Positions 1 through 6,620 of a DNA stretch of 24,498 nt are shown piece by piece. The position numbers and the translations under genes were made by a program. Source of the stretch: Gammaproteobacteria bacterium (GTDB lineage: Bacteria > Pseudomonadota > Gammaproteobacteria > Eutrophobiales > Eutrophobiaceae); assembly GCA_012270695.1 (NCBI GenBank), contig JAAXHV010000487.1, positions 1 to 24,498 of the forward strand. Reading direction: 5' to 3'. The notes below the pieces were generated by a model. That model searched no databases. It was given only the letters and a program-made list of their open reading frames with translations, and was not told the origin of the DNA. Positions within the stretch are counted from its first letter, which is position 1, and every line of letters starts with the position of its first letter.

Positions 1-285
1 CGGGTCACTTATGTCACCACTATCTGGGCCGGTACTTTCGCGGATTATCGCACGCGTCATTTTATCCAGCGCACTGCCTGCCGGCCTGCGCAGGACAACC
101 TGTACGAGGTCGAAACCAATTTCATGGTGGCCTATACGCCAGTTGAAACCGGCAGAACTGAACTGTTTGCTGCAGGTATGTATTTCGATCGTGTCGTAAT
201 CGACGGCGGTAAGGCCTCATTTCTTGCAAAAAAAGTGGTCATGGATTCTTCCATGGTCGAGCGCTTCATGGCCTACCCGCTATGA
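1..285 (+). CDS. Aromatic-ring-hydroxylating dioxygenase, beta (small) subunit, C-terminal part
   Basis: Reading frame 1 is open from the first base to a TGA at 283-285 and gives the last 94 residues of a protein whose start lies outside the window. The sequence has the pattern of the cone-shaped small subunit of Rieske dioxygenases: an Arg/His-rich strand (DYRTRHFIQR), then EVETNFMVAY, then a strand ending in AGMYFDRVVIDGG and a C-terminal KKVVMDS strand. The stop overlaps the next start as ATGA, so the gene is translationally coupled to a BenD-like diol dehydrogenase. This context supports a BenB/XylY or CmtAc-type role: structural partner of the catalytic alpha subunit in dihydroxylating an aromatic carboxylate. 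Assignment rests on this fragment plus context; the substrate is unknown. Confidence 0.75.
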   Translation, partial: RVTYVTTIWAGTFADYRTRHFIQRTACRPAQDNLYEVETNFMVAYTPVETGRTELFAAGMYFDRVVIDGGKASFLAKKVVMDSSMVERFMAYPL

Positions 286-1058
286 CAGGTTTATCGGGCA
301 GGACGGCAATCGTTACCGGGGCAGCCCAGGGCATCGGCCGCGCTGCGGCATTGCGCCTCGCCCGTGACGGCGCCAGGGTGGTCCTGGTGGACCGCGTGCC
401 CGCCGCCTGCGACCCGATCCGCTACGAAATCACAAAGGCAGGCGGTACTGCCGAGGTGATCGAAGCCGATATGGAAACCAGGGAGGGTGTGGAATACATG
501 GTCGAGGAAACCCTGGCCGCCACCGGCCGCATCGATATTGCAGTCAACAACGTCGGCGGCGCCATCCGCACCAAGCCGTTCCATCAATTCAATGATGATG
601 AAATACAACAGGAAATCAGCAGGACGCTGTGGCCGACCCTGCGCGCTTGCCATGCGGTCATACCGCACATGATGGAGCGCCGGCAGGGTACGATTGTGAA
701 CATCGGTTCGGTTGCCACCCGGGGAATTTACCGGGTCCCCTACTCGGCTGCCAAGGGCGGAGTCCACGCGATTACAGTGTGCCTGGCCATGGAACTGGCC
801 GGACACAATATCCGGGTGAACTGCGTGGCGCCGGGCGCAATCGAAGCCAACCGGGTAATTCCGCGCAATCCTGACGGGCCGACCGAAGCGGAAAAACTGT
901 GGCGAAAGGATATGCTGGATCGAACCCTGGGAGATACTTTCATGCAACGGACAGGAACTGCCGGGGAAGTGGCCGATGCAGTCGCATTCCTTGCCGGGGA
1001 TGACGCCTCCTATATTACCGGGCAGATCCTGTATGTCTCGGGCGGCGGCATCGGCTAA
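282..1058 (+). CDS. BenD/XylL-like cis-dihydrodiol carboxylate dehydrogenase (SDR family)
   Basis: This is a classical short-chain dehydrogenase of 258 residues. It has the NAD(H)-binding TGAAQGIG at 12-19, NNVGG at 89-93, a catalytic Ser143 and YSAAK at 154-158. Several stretches match my memory of benzoate cis-diol dehydrogenase BenD/XylL: KPF near 98-100, the PTL..CHA segment near 118-124, SVATRGI.RVPY at 143-154, IPRN near 193-196 and ASYITG near the C-terminus. Such enzymes oxidise the cis-diol made by the ring dioxygenase; with 1,2-diol acids, CO2 is lost and a catechol forms. The ATG overlaps the stop of the dioxygenase beta subunit (ATGA), with an extradiol dioxygenase 24 bases downstream, so all three are one operon. 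CmtB (2,3-dihydrodiol of p-cumate) is an alternative. Confidence 0.85.
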   Translation: MTGLSGRTAIVTGAAQGIGRAAALRLARDGARVVLVDRVPAACDPIRYEITKAGGTAEVIEADMETREGVEYMVEETLAATGRIDIAVNNVGGAIRTKPFHQFNDDEIQQEISRTLWPTLRACHAVIPHMMERRQGTIVNIGSVATRGIYRVPYSAAKGGVHAITVCLAMELAGHNIRVNCVAPGAIEANRVIPRNPDGPTEAEKLWRKDMLDRTLGDTFMQRTGTAGEVADAVAFLAGDDASYITGQILYVSGGGIG

Positions 1059-1082
1059 CCTCCATGTTGATACGGTGACAAT

Positions 1083-2057
1083 GTGCAGTATACACAACTG
1101 GGATATATAGGCATAAACGCGTCCGACCGCGCGGCCTGGCGCGCCTTTGCCGGGGAATACCTGGGTATGCAGGTGGTTGACGGCAGCAACGGCAGCCTGG
1201 CATTACGCATGGACGAAAGAGGGCACAGGTTTCTCATCGAACCGGCGCAAAACGACGGCCTTGCCTTCCTGGGGCTGGAAACAACGGGGCTGGAGGAACT
1301 GGAGGCTGCCGCAACCCGTTTTCAGGCCCTGGGGCTCGAGGTCGAACGGGGAAGCCCCGAGGAGTGCAAGCAGCGCCATGTGCAGAACATGTTCTGGCTG
1401 CGCGACCCGGACGGTTACCGGGTCGAGTTGTACTGCAACCCGGTTGTCGCGGACGAACCTTTTTCACCTGCGCGTCCCATCGGCGGTTTCAGGGCCGGCG
1501 CACTGGGTTTCGGCCACCTGGTGCTGCAGACCTGTAATTTCGGTGAAATGGAAGAATTCTACCTGCAAACCATCGGTATGCGGCTGACTGATTACACGGA
1601 CGGTTCGCCTTTTCGGGCTTCTTTCATGCACGTCAATCCCAGGCATCACTCCCTGGCGCTGATTGAATTCGACCAACCGGGCATTCACCACATCATGGTC
1701 GAATACCACTATATCGATGACGTCGGGCGTCTCTACGACATGGCGTTGAAAGATCCGGAGAGCATTGCAGTCACCCTGGGCCGTCATGCCAACGACCACG
1801 TACTCTCGTTTTACACCTTCTCCCCGGGTGGCTTCATGATCGAAACCGGCTGGGCCGGCCGGCTTATCGACGTCGACCAGTGGCAACCGGAATTGATTTT
1901 CGGCCCCAGCATCTGGGGTCATGAGCGTCACTGGCTGCCACCGGAACGGCGTGCCGCGGCCCGGACGATAGTTGAGACAGCGGCAGAGAAAGGCATACTG
2001 GAACCGACCGCAGTGACCCAGTCGCCCGCTTTCAAACTGAATGATGACGTGGAATAA
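1083..2057 (+). CDS. Type I extradiol ring-cleavage dioxygenase (VOC superfamily)
   Basis: This 324-residue protein has two vicinal-oxygen-chelate modules, like 2,3-dihydroxybiphenyl 1,2-dioxygenase and catechol 2,3-dioxygenase. The C-terminal module carries the expected iron ligands: His145 in GFGHLVL, His202/203 in GIHHIMVE and Glu254 in GFMIETGW. Conserved active-site surroundings are NPRHHSLAL (about 186-193) and GRHANDHVLSFY (233-244). It would open a catechol ring next to a hydroxyl, with O2 and Fe(II), following the diol dehydrogenase upstream. The start is GTG, preceded by GGTGA four bases before; the ATG two bases upstream is in another frame. The protein is somewhat longer than usual because of a roughly 40-residue tail after the second module. 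Exact substrate (catechol, biphenyl diol or dihydroxycumate type) cannot be read from sequence. Confidence 0.88.
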   Translation: MQYTQLGYIGINASDRAAWRAFAGEYLGMQVVDGSNGSLALRMDERGHRFLIEPAQNDGLAFLGLETTGLEELEAAATRFQALGLEVERGSPEECKQRHVQNMFWLRDPDGYRVELYCNPVVADEPFSPARPIGGFRAGALGFGHLVLQTCNFGEMEEFYLQTIGMRLTDYTDGSPFRASFMHVNPRHHSLALIEFDQPGIHHIMVEYHYIDDVGRLYDMALKDPESIAVTLGRHANDHVLSFYTFSPGGFMIETGWAGRLIDVDQWQPELIFGPSIWGHERHWLPPERRAAARTIVETAAEKGILEPTAVTQSPAFKLNDDVE

Positions 2058-2065
2058 GCTAAAGA

Positions 2066-2088
2066 CGGTCCTGTTAACAGCAGAACCG
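2066..2088. terminator. Weak inverted repeat between convergent genes
   Basis: A perfect 10-base palindrome CTGTTAACAG (2071-2080) is flanked by CGGT (2066-2069) and ACCG (2085-2088). It lies between the convergent ends of the extradiol dioxygenase and the OLD-like gene. It could fold as an imperfect bidirectional terminator, but no T-run follows and the stem has unpaired bases. Confidence 0.2.
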
Positions 2089-2098
2089 ACACAATGTC

Positions 2099-3835
2099 TC
2101 AGTCCATCACAGGAGTTGCACTCTCGGCAACGGCAACTATCGCATCCAGTTTTTCACTGATCTCGGGGTCGATTTCATGTTCAGGGACATAATCTGCCAG
2201 TTCGTAAAAGCTTTTTTTGCTCATGAGATTTGGCAAGGATATCTTTTTGAAATAAGTTCTGAAAAGCGGAGTCAGAAATTCATCGCTGACCTTTATATCC
2301 TCATCCCATGGAGACCCTTTACCCAATGTCTCCAGGGCTGTTTCAAGTTCCGCAATAGATTCATTTATGGCATTTAGCCGCTTTTCGATTTCCGTCCCGG
2401 TAAACAGGGGCCCTGCTGCTGCTTCAGTCGCGGAAGTGCGCGCATATTCCTGTAGAGTTGCCTGGGTACAGAGATAGTTCTCAATTTCACGTCTTTTCCA
2501 AGCCAGATGCTGAAGTTGTGGATTATCCGGAGCGCAAGCATCCAATCTATCAAACAGAGCTACCTCTTTCAGATTCGGAAGCGCTTCTTTAAGGCCGAAA
2601 AAATGTTCTACGGCCTTTAGTGGACTATTTCCAACATAACGGACGAAAGCTTTTTCCAGCGCCTGAATAGCCTGTTTTTTTTCAAGCCTCTTGGCAAAAG
2701 CCAGCAATATCGCCAGATCTGTTGAGCCTTCTAGATATAGAACCCAGCCCTTCTGTTCAGCCTGAATATATTGATCGAAACCGATCATCGTCAACGCTTT
2801 ATGGACCTGTCTGGGACCGCCTCCAATCCGATGGGGTTTTCCAACGAAAGCAATGACCAGATCTTTTTCTGCAGCTTCATTCAGAAGCACCTCCGAATGA
2901 CTTGCGGCGATGATCTGGCTGCCGGAGTCCATAGCAACCTCCGTTATCAGTCGATAGATATGCCTCTGACGAAGGATTTCCAGGTGTGCATCGGGTTCAT
3001 CCATCAAGATGATTGCGCCGGGGTTGGAATACATATAAGCAAGTATCAACAGCGTCTGTTGCAACCCCCTCCCGCTGGCTGAAATATCAAGAGTTGAGCC
3101 GCGTTCGCGATACTCCATGGTAATCTCCCCGCGTTCCTCAATGTAACGGGGTCTGTCGAGATCCACTCCAAAGAGTTCATGAATTTTGGTTACCAGAGAC
3201 TCCCATTTATCTACATTATCCTGGTAAATCCGGAAACACAGGTTGCGGAGAACCTCTGCCGTGCGTCCTTCCCCTACCCTCACGTTCAAAGCTCCCTGAT
3301 TAAGCCGGGTTTCCGTCGCTGCCAGACCTGACATGGGAGGAAGAAAGACTATACGCAATGAGCCTGCCTGCCTGGGTACCGGCATCCGATCAGGAGGTTT
3401 TTCGTTATCAAGCCGTAGAGGACGACAATAAAATGATTCTTCATTGGCGTAGTCAAACTCAAGACCGCACCTCCATGCCTCGTTCTGAGTAATTCCTTCT
3501 ACGATAAGATCAATTCTTACGTTGCTGGTATGTTGATGGTTATTGATTTTCTGAAATTCCCGCACACGCAGGTCACGCCACAGATGGCCGGCTGTCGGAT
3601 GGGGAATGGCAACCAGATCGCGCCGGTTGACGGTAACCCCCGGGCGTTTTTCCGGCGCGCTTTTCCCTGATCGCTTCTCGTTCCAACGTTTCACGCCGAT
3701 ATCCCACAAAGCCAGCGCCTGCATGGCTGACGTTTTCCCCGAGTTGTTTGGACCGATGAAAACCACCGGATTCCCCAACTCGACTTCTATCTCGCCAAAA
3801 CGCTTGAAGTTGCGAATTGTAAGTTTAGTAAGCAT
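2099..3835 (-). CDS. OLD-like ATPase with C-terminal Toprim-type domain
   Basis: The 578-residue protein begins with an ABC/SMC-type ATPase: LTIRNFKRFG at 5-14, Walker A GPNNSGKT at 28-35, a signature-like SASGRGLQQ at 252-260, Walker B IILMDEPDAHLE at 275-286 and an H-loop ASHS at 311-314. A Toprim-like region follows: YLEGSTD at 367-373, LFDRLD at 427-432 and an IENYL element near 451-455. This order is that of the OLD (overcoming lysogenisation defect) family, ATP-driven nucleases often found in phage defence. The acidic pair reads DxxD rather than the usual DxD, so nuclease activity is uncertain. It starts at ATG 3835 after CAGGTTAA. Its DNA looks AT-richer than the neighbouring catabolic genes, which suggests recent acquisition. 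No GajB-like or other defence partner is adjacent, so it may act alone. Confidence 0.8.
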   Translation of the reverse strand: MLTKLTIRNFKRFGEIEVELGNPVVFIGPNNSGKTSAMQALALWDIGVKRWNEKRSGKSAPEKRPGVTVNRRDLVAIPHPTAGHLWRDLRVREFQKINNHQHTSNVRIDLIVEGITQNEAWRCGLEFDYANEESFYCRPLRLDNEKPPDRMPVPRQAGSLRIVFLPPMSGLAATETRLNQGALNVRVGEGRTAEVLRNLCFRIYQDNVDKWESLVTKIHELFGVDLDRPRYIEERGEITMEYRERGSTLDISASGRGLQQTLLILAYMYSNPGAIILMDEPDAHLEILRQRHIYRLITEVAMDSGSQIIAASHSEVLLNEAAEKDLVIAFVGKPHRIGGGPRQVHKALTMIGFDQYIQAEQKGWVLYLEGSTDLAILLAFAKRLEKKQAIQALEKAFVRYVGNSPLKAVEHFFGLKEALPNLKEVALFDRLDACAPDNPQLQHLAWKRREIENYLCTQATLQEYARTSATEAAAGPLFTGTEIEKRLNAINESIAELETALETLGKGSPWDEDIKVSDEFLTPLFRTYFKKISLPNLMSKKSFYELADYVPEHEIDPEISEKLDAIVAVAESATPVMD

Positions 3836-3853
3836 TTAACCTGTGTTAACCTG
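3836..3853. repeat. Tandem direct repeat TTAACCTG in divergent promoter region
   Basis: TTAACCTG occurs at 3836-3843 and again at 3846-3853, two bases apart, directly upstream of the OLD-like start and in the 58-base divergent region shared with the lipocalin-like gene. On the minus strand each copy reads CAGGTTAA, and the first supplies the AGG ribosome-binding element of the OLD-like gene. It may be an operator half-site pair or chance. Confidence 0.3.
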
Positions 3854-3893
3854 CGCAATCTGTGGATAAATAAAAAGTTAAACCATAAACATA

Positions 3894-4337
3894 ATGCAAA
3901 ATATAACACAAAAAGATATTGAAGGACTCTGGGACCTGCTATCCATGGAGCAACGTTACGATGACGGCAGGGTGATCTACCCGTTCGGCAGGAGCGTTGA
4001 AGGCCGTATATACTACGGTGCTGATAAATCCATGTTCTGCGCCATCCAGAAGCGCGGACGCACGCCGTTCATCACCGGCAAGCAATGGACAGCAGACGAC
4101 ACGGAAAAAGCCCGCGCCTACAATGATTACCTGACCTATTGCGGACGTTACGAGATGGATGGGGACACGGCAATCCACCATATCGAGATCAGCCTGTACC
4201 CGGACTGGATCGGTAACCAACAGGTCAGAAAGATCCGGCTGGTCGACGGTAAACTCCATATCGCTGCGCGCCTCGAAGACAACACTCCTGAGGCGAGGAC
4301 CTCACTGCTGATATGGGAACGCGCAACATCCGCTTGA
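3894..4337 (+). CDS. Lipocalin-like domain protein
   Basis: This 147-residue cytoplasmic protein (no signal peptide) matches the lipocalin-like (Lipocalin_5) family. Its motifs are GLWDLLSMEQRYDDGRV near 11-27, YPFGRSVEGRIYYG near 29-42, a central WTADDTEKARAYNDYLTYCGRYE and IEISLYPDWIGNQQVRK near 104-120. These small beta-barrels are common in bacteria and often sit in catabolic or secondary-metabolite clusters. A ligand-binding or small-molecule role is likely but unproven. The stop TGA (4335-4337) is directly followed by the stop of the convergent alpha/beta hydrolase with no gap. No strong ribosome-binding site is visible. It is divergent from the OLD-like gene and may be functionally unrelated to it. 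Confidence 0.75.
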   Translation: MQNITQKDIEGLWDLLSMEQRYDDGRVIYPFGRSVEGRIYYGADKSMFCAIQKRGRTPFITGKQWTADDTEKARAYNDYLTYCGRYEMDGDTAIHHIEISLYPDWIGNQQVRKIRLVDGKLHIAARLEDNTPEARTSLLIWERATSA

Positions 4338-5204
4338 TCACAGAAACCCGCGCAGTTCTGCAACGAACCTGTCAAGTTGATCATGGTGCGGCCAGTGGCC
4401 GGCTTGCTCGTATAGAGAGACCTCTGCATTGCGAAAATAGGCAAGCCTGCCGTCTTCTGCCGGGTTGGATGCCCAACTGTCCTTGCCGTAGATCAAACGG
4501 GTGGGGCAGGTGATCGAACCCCAGAGCTGCCTGATGACCTCCGGTTCCAGGTCGACCGGCGGGAAGATACGCGCGCAGTTATCGAATTTCCAGCTATAGG
4601 TGCCGTCTTCATTCTGGATGACGCCATGGTGGGTGAGATGACGGGCCTGCTCATCCGTCAGGTAGCTGTTTGCCGTCTTCATGCGCCGGTAAGCTTGCTC
4701 CAGCGACTGGTAGCGTTTCGGTTGTCTGCCGGCAATTTGCCGCCTTTCTTCAATCCAGTCACGTATCCGCTGGGCCATGGACGCGGCCTCCAGTTTCGCT
4801 ATATGTTCCGGTCCCAATGCCATGCCCTCAATCACTACGAGTTTACGTACCGCCTGCGGATACAATCCCGTGTACCGCAATGAAACGGACCCGCCCAGGG
4901 AATGGCCGATAATCGTGACCGGCTGCAATTCAAGCTGGTGTATCAGTTGAGCCAGGTCATAGACAAAAGCCGACATCGAATAAGTTCCATCCGGCGACCA
5001 GTCGCTGTCGCCATGACCTCTCAAGTCAGGCGCAAGCACGTGCCAGTCCTGCGCCAGTGCGCGCGCGGCCCAGTCCCAGCTCCTGCAATGGTCCCTGCTT
5101 CCATGTACCAGCAACAGGGGCGGCGCGTCCGGATTGCCCCAATCGACGTAGTGCAGGCGCAGACGCTGGGAGATATAAATATGGGATGTGGGGCCGATGA
5201 GCAT
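4338..5204 (-). CDS. Alpha/beta hydrolase
   Basis: The start is taken as ATG 5204, because GAAGGA lies six bases upstream; the reading frame stays open 69 bases further. The 288-residue product has a full alpha/beta-hydrolase triad: Ser102 in GHSLGG (nucleophile elbow), Asp242 in YGKDSW and His270 in AGHWPHH. An oxyanion-hole LLVHG sits at 31-35 and APDLRGHGDSDWS at 58-70. It is likely a cytoplasmic carboxylester hydrolase, lactonase or C-C bond hydrolase. The last would fit the nearby meta-cleavage dioxygenase, though the family also contains haloalkane dehalogenases and epoxide hydrolases. It converges with the lipocalin-like gene with zero spacing and lies downstream of no obvious operon partner. 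Confidence 0.85.
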   Translation of the reverse strand: MLIGPTSHIYISQRLRLHYVDWGNPDAPPLLLVHGSRDHCRSWDWAARALAQDWHVLAPDLRGHGDSDWSPDGTYSMSAFVYDLAQLIHQLELQPVTIIGHSLGGSVSLRYTGLYPQAVRKLVVIEGMALGPEHIAKLEAASMAQRIRDWIEERRQIAGRQPKRYQSLEQAYRRMKTANSYLTDEQARHLTHHGVIQNEDGTYSWKFDNCARIFPPVDLEPEVIRQLWGSITCPTRLIYGKDSWASNPAEDGRLAYFRNAEVSLYEQAGHWPHHDQLDRFVAELRGFL

Positions 5205-5280
5205 GACAAGTCCTTCAGGGAAAACCGGTTGAGATGTATTGTATTTGCAACAGGGTAATCCGCAGTGTAACAAAGTGTAC

Positions 5281-5294
5281 TGAAACCCGTTTCA
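5281..5294. promoter_or_regulatory. Inverted repeat upstream of alpha/beta hydrolase
   Basis: TGAAAC and GTTTCA form a perfect inverted repeat separated by CC, 77 bases upstream of the hydrolase start and 25 bases beyond the stop of the PrnB-like gene. The short symmetric form is typical of a repressor operator. No clear -10/-35 pair accompanies it, so this is only a candidate. Confidence 0.3.
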
Positions 5295-5318
5295 CGCGCA
5301 CCACATCGACCTCCTGGA

Positions 5319-6491
5319 TTAAGGGGATTTATTCTTCAATCTTTGCAGGTCCCGATAACGGCTGGGGATATCATCCCGATCTGCGGCCAGCCTGAGATCG
5401 CGTAATTTTTCCAGTGCATCCAGCAGGACAGGCAAAGGCGGGCCGCTGGCGGTAATGTTGACCAGCCCTTCTTCGGGTAATGCGGCGGCGGGTTTCTCGA
5501 TGAACTTCTTCACCAGTTTGTCATGGTGGGAAGCCGCGGTTTGACCGTGCAGGTCAACAACCTCAAGATATGCTTTCACATTGTTTTGAAACCAGTTCTT
5601 ATCGCTGTTCCTGTCCAGCTCTTCCAGGAACTGGTCCAGAAAGCTTTTGCGCCTCATGCAATCACGCAATAATTCCTGCTCCTCAGGCAACATGAACAGG
5701 AACTTGTCGACTAGCACCTGCGAATAGGATGGATTGTCCGCACTGCACAACCCCAGCAGCAGGTCGATCACGTTGATGCCGGCAAAGTCCCCCGCGTTCG
5801 CGCCGCGATAGACGTTGGGGCCAACCCGGTAGGGTTTGTAATATGGACGCACACAATTGAAAAAACGATCGGTGTCCAGTTCGTCAAACAACCTGTCGTT
5901 GAACTCGATGACGTCTTCCAATGCCGATTTGGCCTCGGAAAACAGATAACCTGTCAACGGATGTGAGATACCCAACGGCAATATCCGTCTCAGCGCATCG
6001 GCCGCGCGCTGGTAGGCAAATATCCCCAGTGTGTTGTAATCCAGGAACAGGAACTCATCTTTCAATGAAGTGAACGTGCGGTAAACACCATCTTTTGCCG
6101 GATTGAAGGTCGCCATGTGACTGGTGGCAAAGCGCGGGGTCACGCCCAACGTGGTTGCCAGGTGCAGGGAAAGCGCCGAGGCCTCAACCAGGGGAGAACT
6201 GGTCTCCCGTGATGGTTCGGTAATGTCGTGGCGGCGGCAGGCGGCCATGAAAAAACCGACACAGCCGAGCAGGTTGTATTGCCTGTCAAATCCTTCATCC
6301 GTATTGCCTTCCTTGAGCAGGGGAACGATATGGCTGTTGCCTTCCTTGACTAGGTTTGCCTTGATGGGTTCACCGACGCCGGCAACGGCTTGCCGGTCTT
6401 CCTGCGCGAAATAAATTTCCTCAAGTTCGGTATTCATCTCCACAAAGGAGGTGCGTAACCAGTTATCGAACAGTTCTACGTTTTTGCTCAT
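5319..6491 (-). CDS. PrnB-like (DUF1864) heme protein of the indoleamine/tryptophan dioxygenase superfamily
   Basis: ATG 6491 is chosen over an in-frame upstream start (6509) because AGGA lies seven bases before it, giving 390 residues. The sequence resembles monodechloroaminopyrrolnitrin synthase PrnB: GFFMAACRRH at 79-88, TPRFATSHMATFNP at 118-131 and ISHP at 175-178. The segment NCVRPYYKPYRVG (212-224), VYRG and DFAGINVIDLLLGLC (235-249) parallels the LRPF...AGQSS...DVLLG region of indoleamine dioxygenase. Near the end LHGQTAASHHDKLVKK (314-329) holds His315, 322 and 323, one of which would be the proximal heme ligand. PrnB rearranges 7-chlorotryptophan in pyrrolnitrin synthesis, but no halogenase (PrnA/PrnC) or PrnD is present here, so the substrate is probably a different indole or tryptophan-like compound. 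Residues 121-143 are duplicated as DNA at 18916-18985. Confidence 0.78.
   Translation of the reverse strand: MSKNVELFDNWLRTSFVEMNTELEEIYFAQEDRQAVAGVGEPIKANLVKEGNSHIVPLLKEGNTDEGFDRQYNLLGCVGFFMAACRRHDITEPSRETSSPLVEASALSLHLATTLGVTPRFATSHMATFNPAKDGVYRTFTSLKDEFLFLDYNTLGIFAYQRAADALRRILPLGISHPLTGYLFSEAKSALEDVIEFNDRLFDELDTDRFFNCVRPYYKPYRVGPNVYRGANAGDFAGINVIDLLLGLCSADNPSYSQVLVDKFLFMLPEEQELLRDCMRRKSFLDQFLEELDRNSDKNWFQNNVKAYLEVVDLHGQTAASHHDKLVKKFIEKPAAALPEEGLVNITASGPPLPVLLDALEKLRDLRLAADRDDIPSRYRDLQRLKNKSP
6062..6131 (-). repeat. 70-bp direct repeat, copy 1 (inside PrnB-like gene)
   Basis: These 70 bases code for residues 121-143 of the PrnB-like protein and match 18916-18985 at 68 of 70 positions by direct alignment, in the same orientation. 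The differences are one synonymous change in an Asp codon and one Ala-to-Thr change. Similarity stops abruptly at both edges. Confidence 0.9.
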
Positions 6492-6561
6492 TGATTGTCC
6501 TGTTATCAATATGAAAGTGGCGCTATCGATGGCCGGAAGCGTAGATAGTCATTCTTCAGGG

Positions 6562-6592
6562 GCCTGCGCAGTCAAACTAAGACTGCGCAGGC
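6562..6592. terminator. Strong perfect hairpin between TonB receptor and PrnB-like gene
   Basis: GCCTGCGCAGTC (6562-6573) and its exact reverse complement (6581-6592) form a 12-bp GC-rich stem around the loop AAACTAA. The hairpin lies 28 bases past the TonB receptor stop and 70 bases before the PrnB-like start, both on the minus strand. There is no T-run on either side, so it may be a rho-dependent or attenuating terminator, or an mRNA-stabilising or -processing hairpin that separates expression of the two genes. Confidence 0.5.
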
Positions 6593-6620
6593 TAATCGCT
6601 TGATAAACAGGGAAGTCGTA

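Noticed and set aside
291..1097. A 268-codon open frame on the minus strand
   Set aside because: It lies entirely opposite the convincing BenD-like dehydrogenase, has no recognisable domain and has the His/Arg/Gly-rich look of an antisense shadow.
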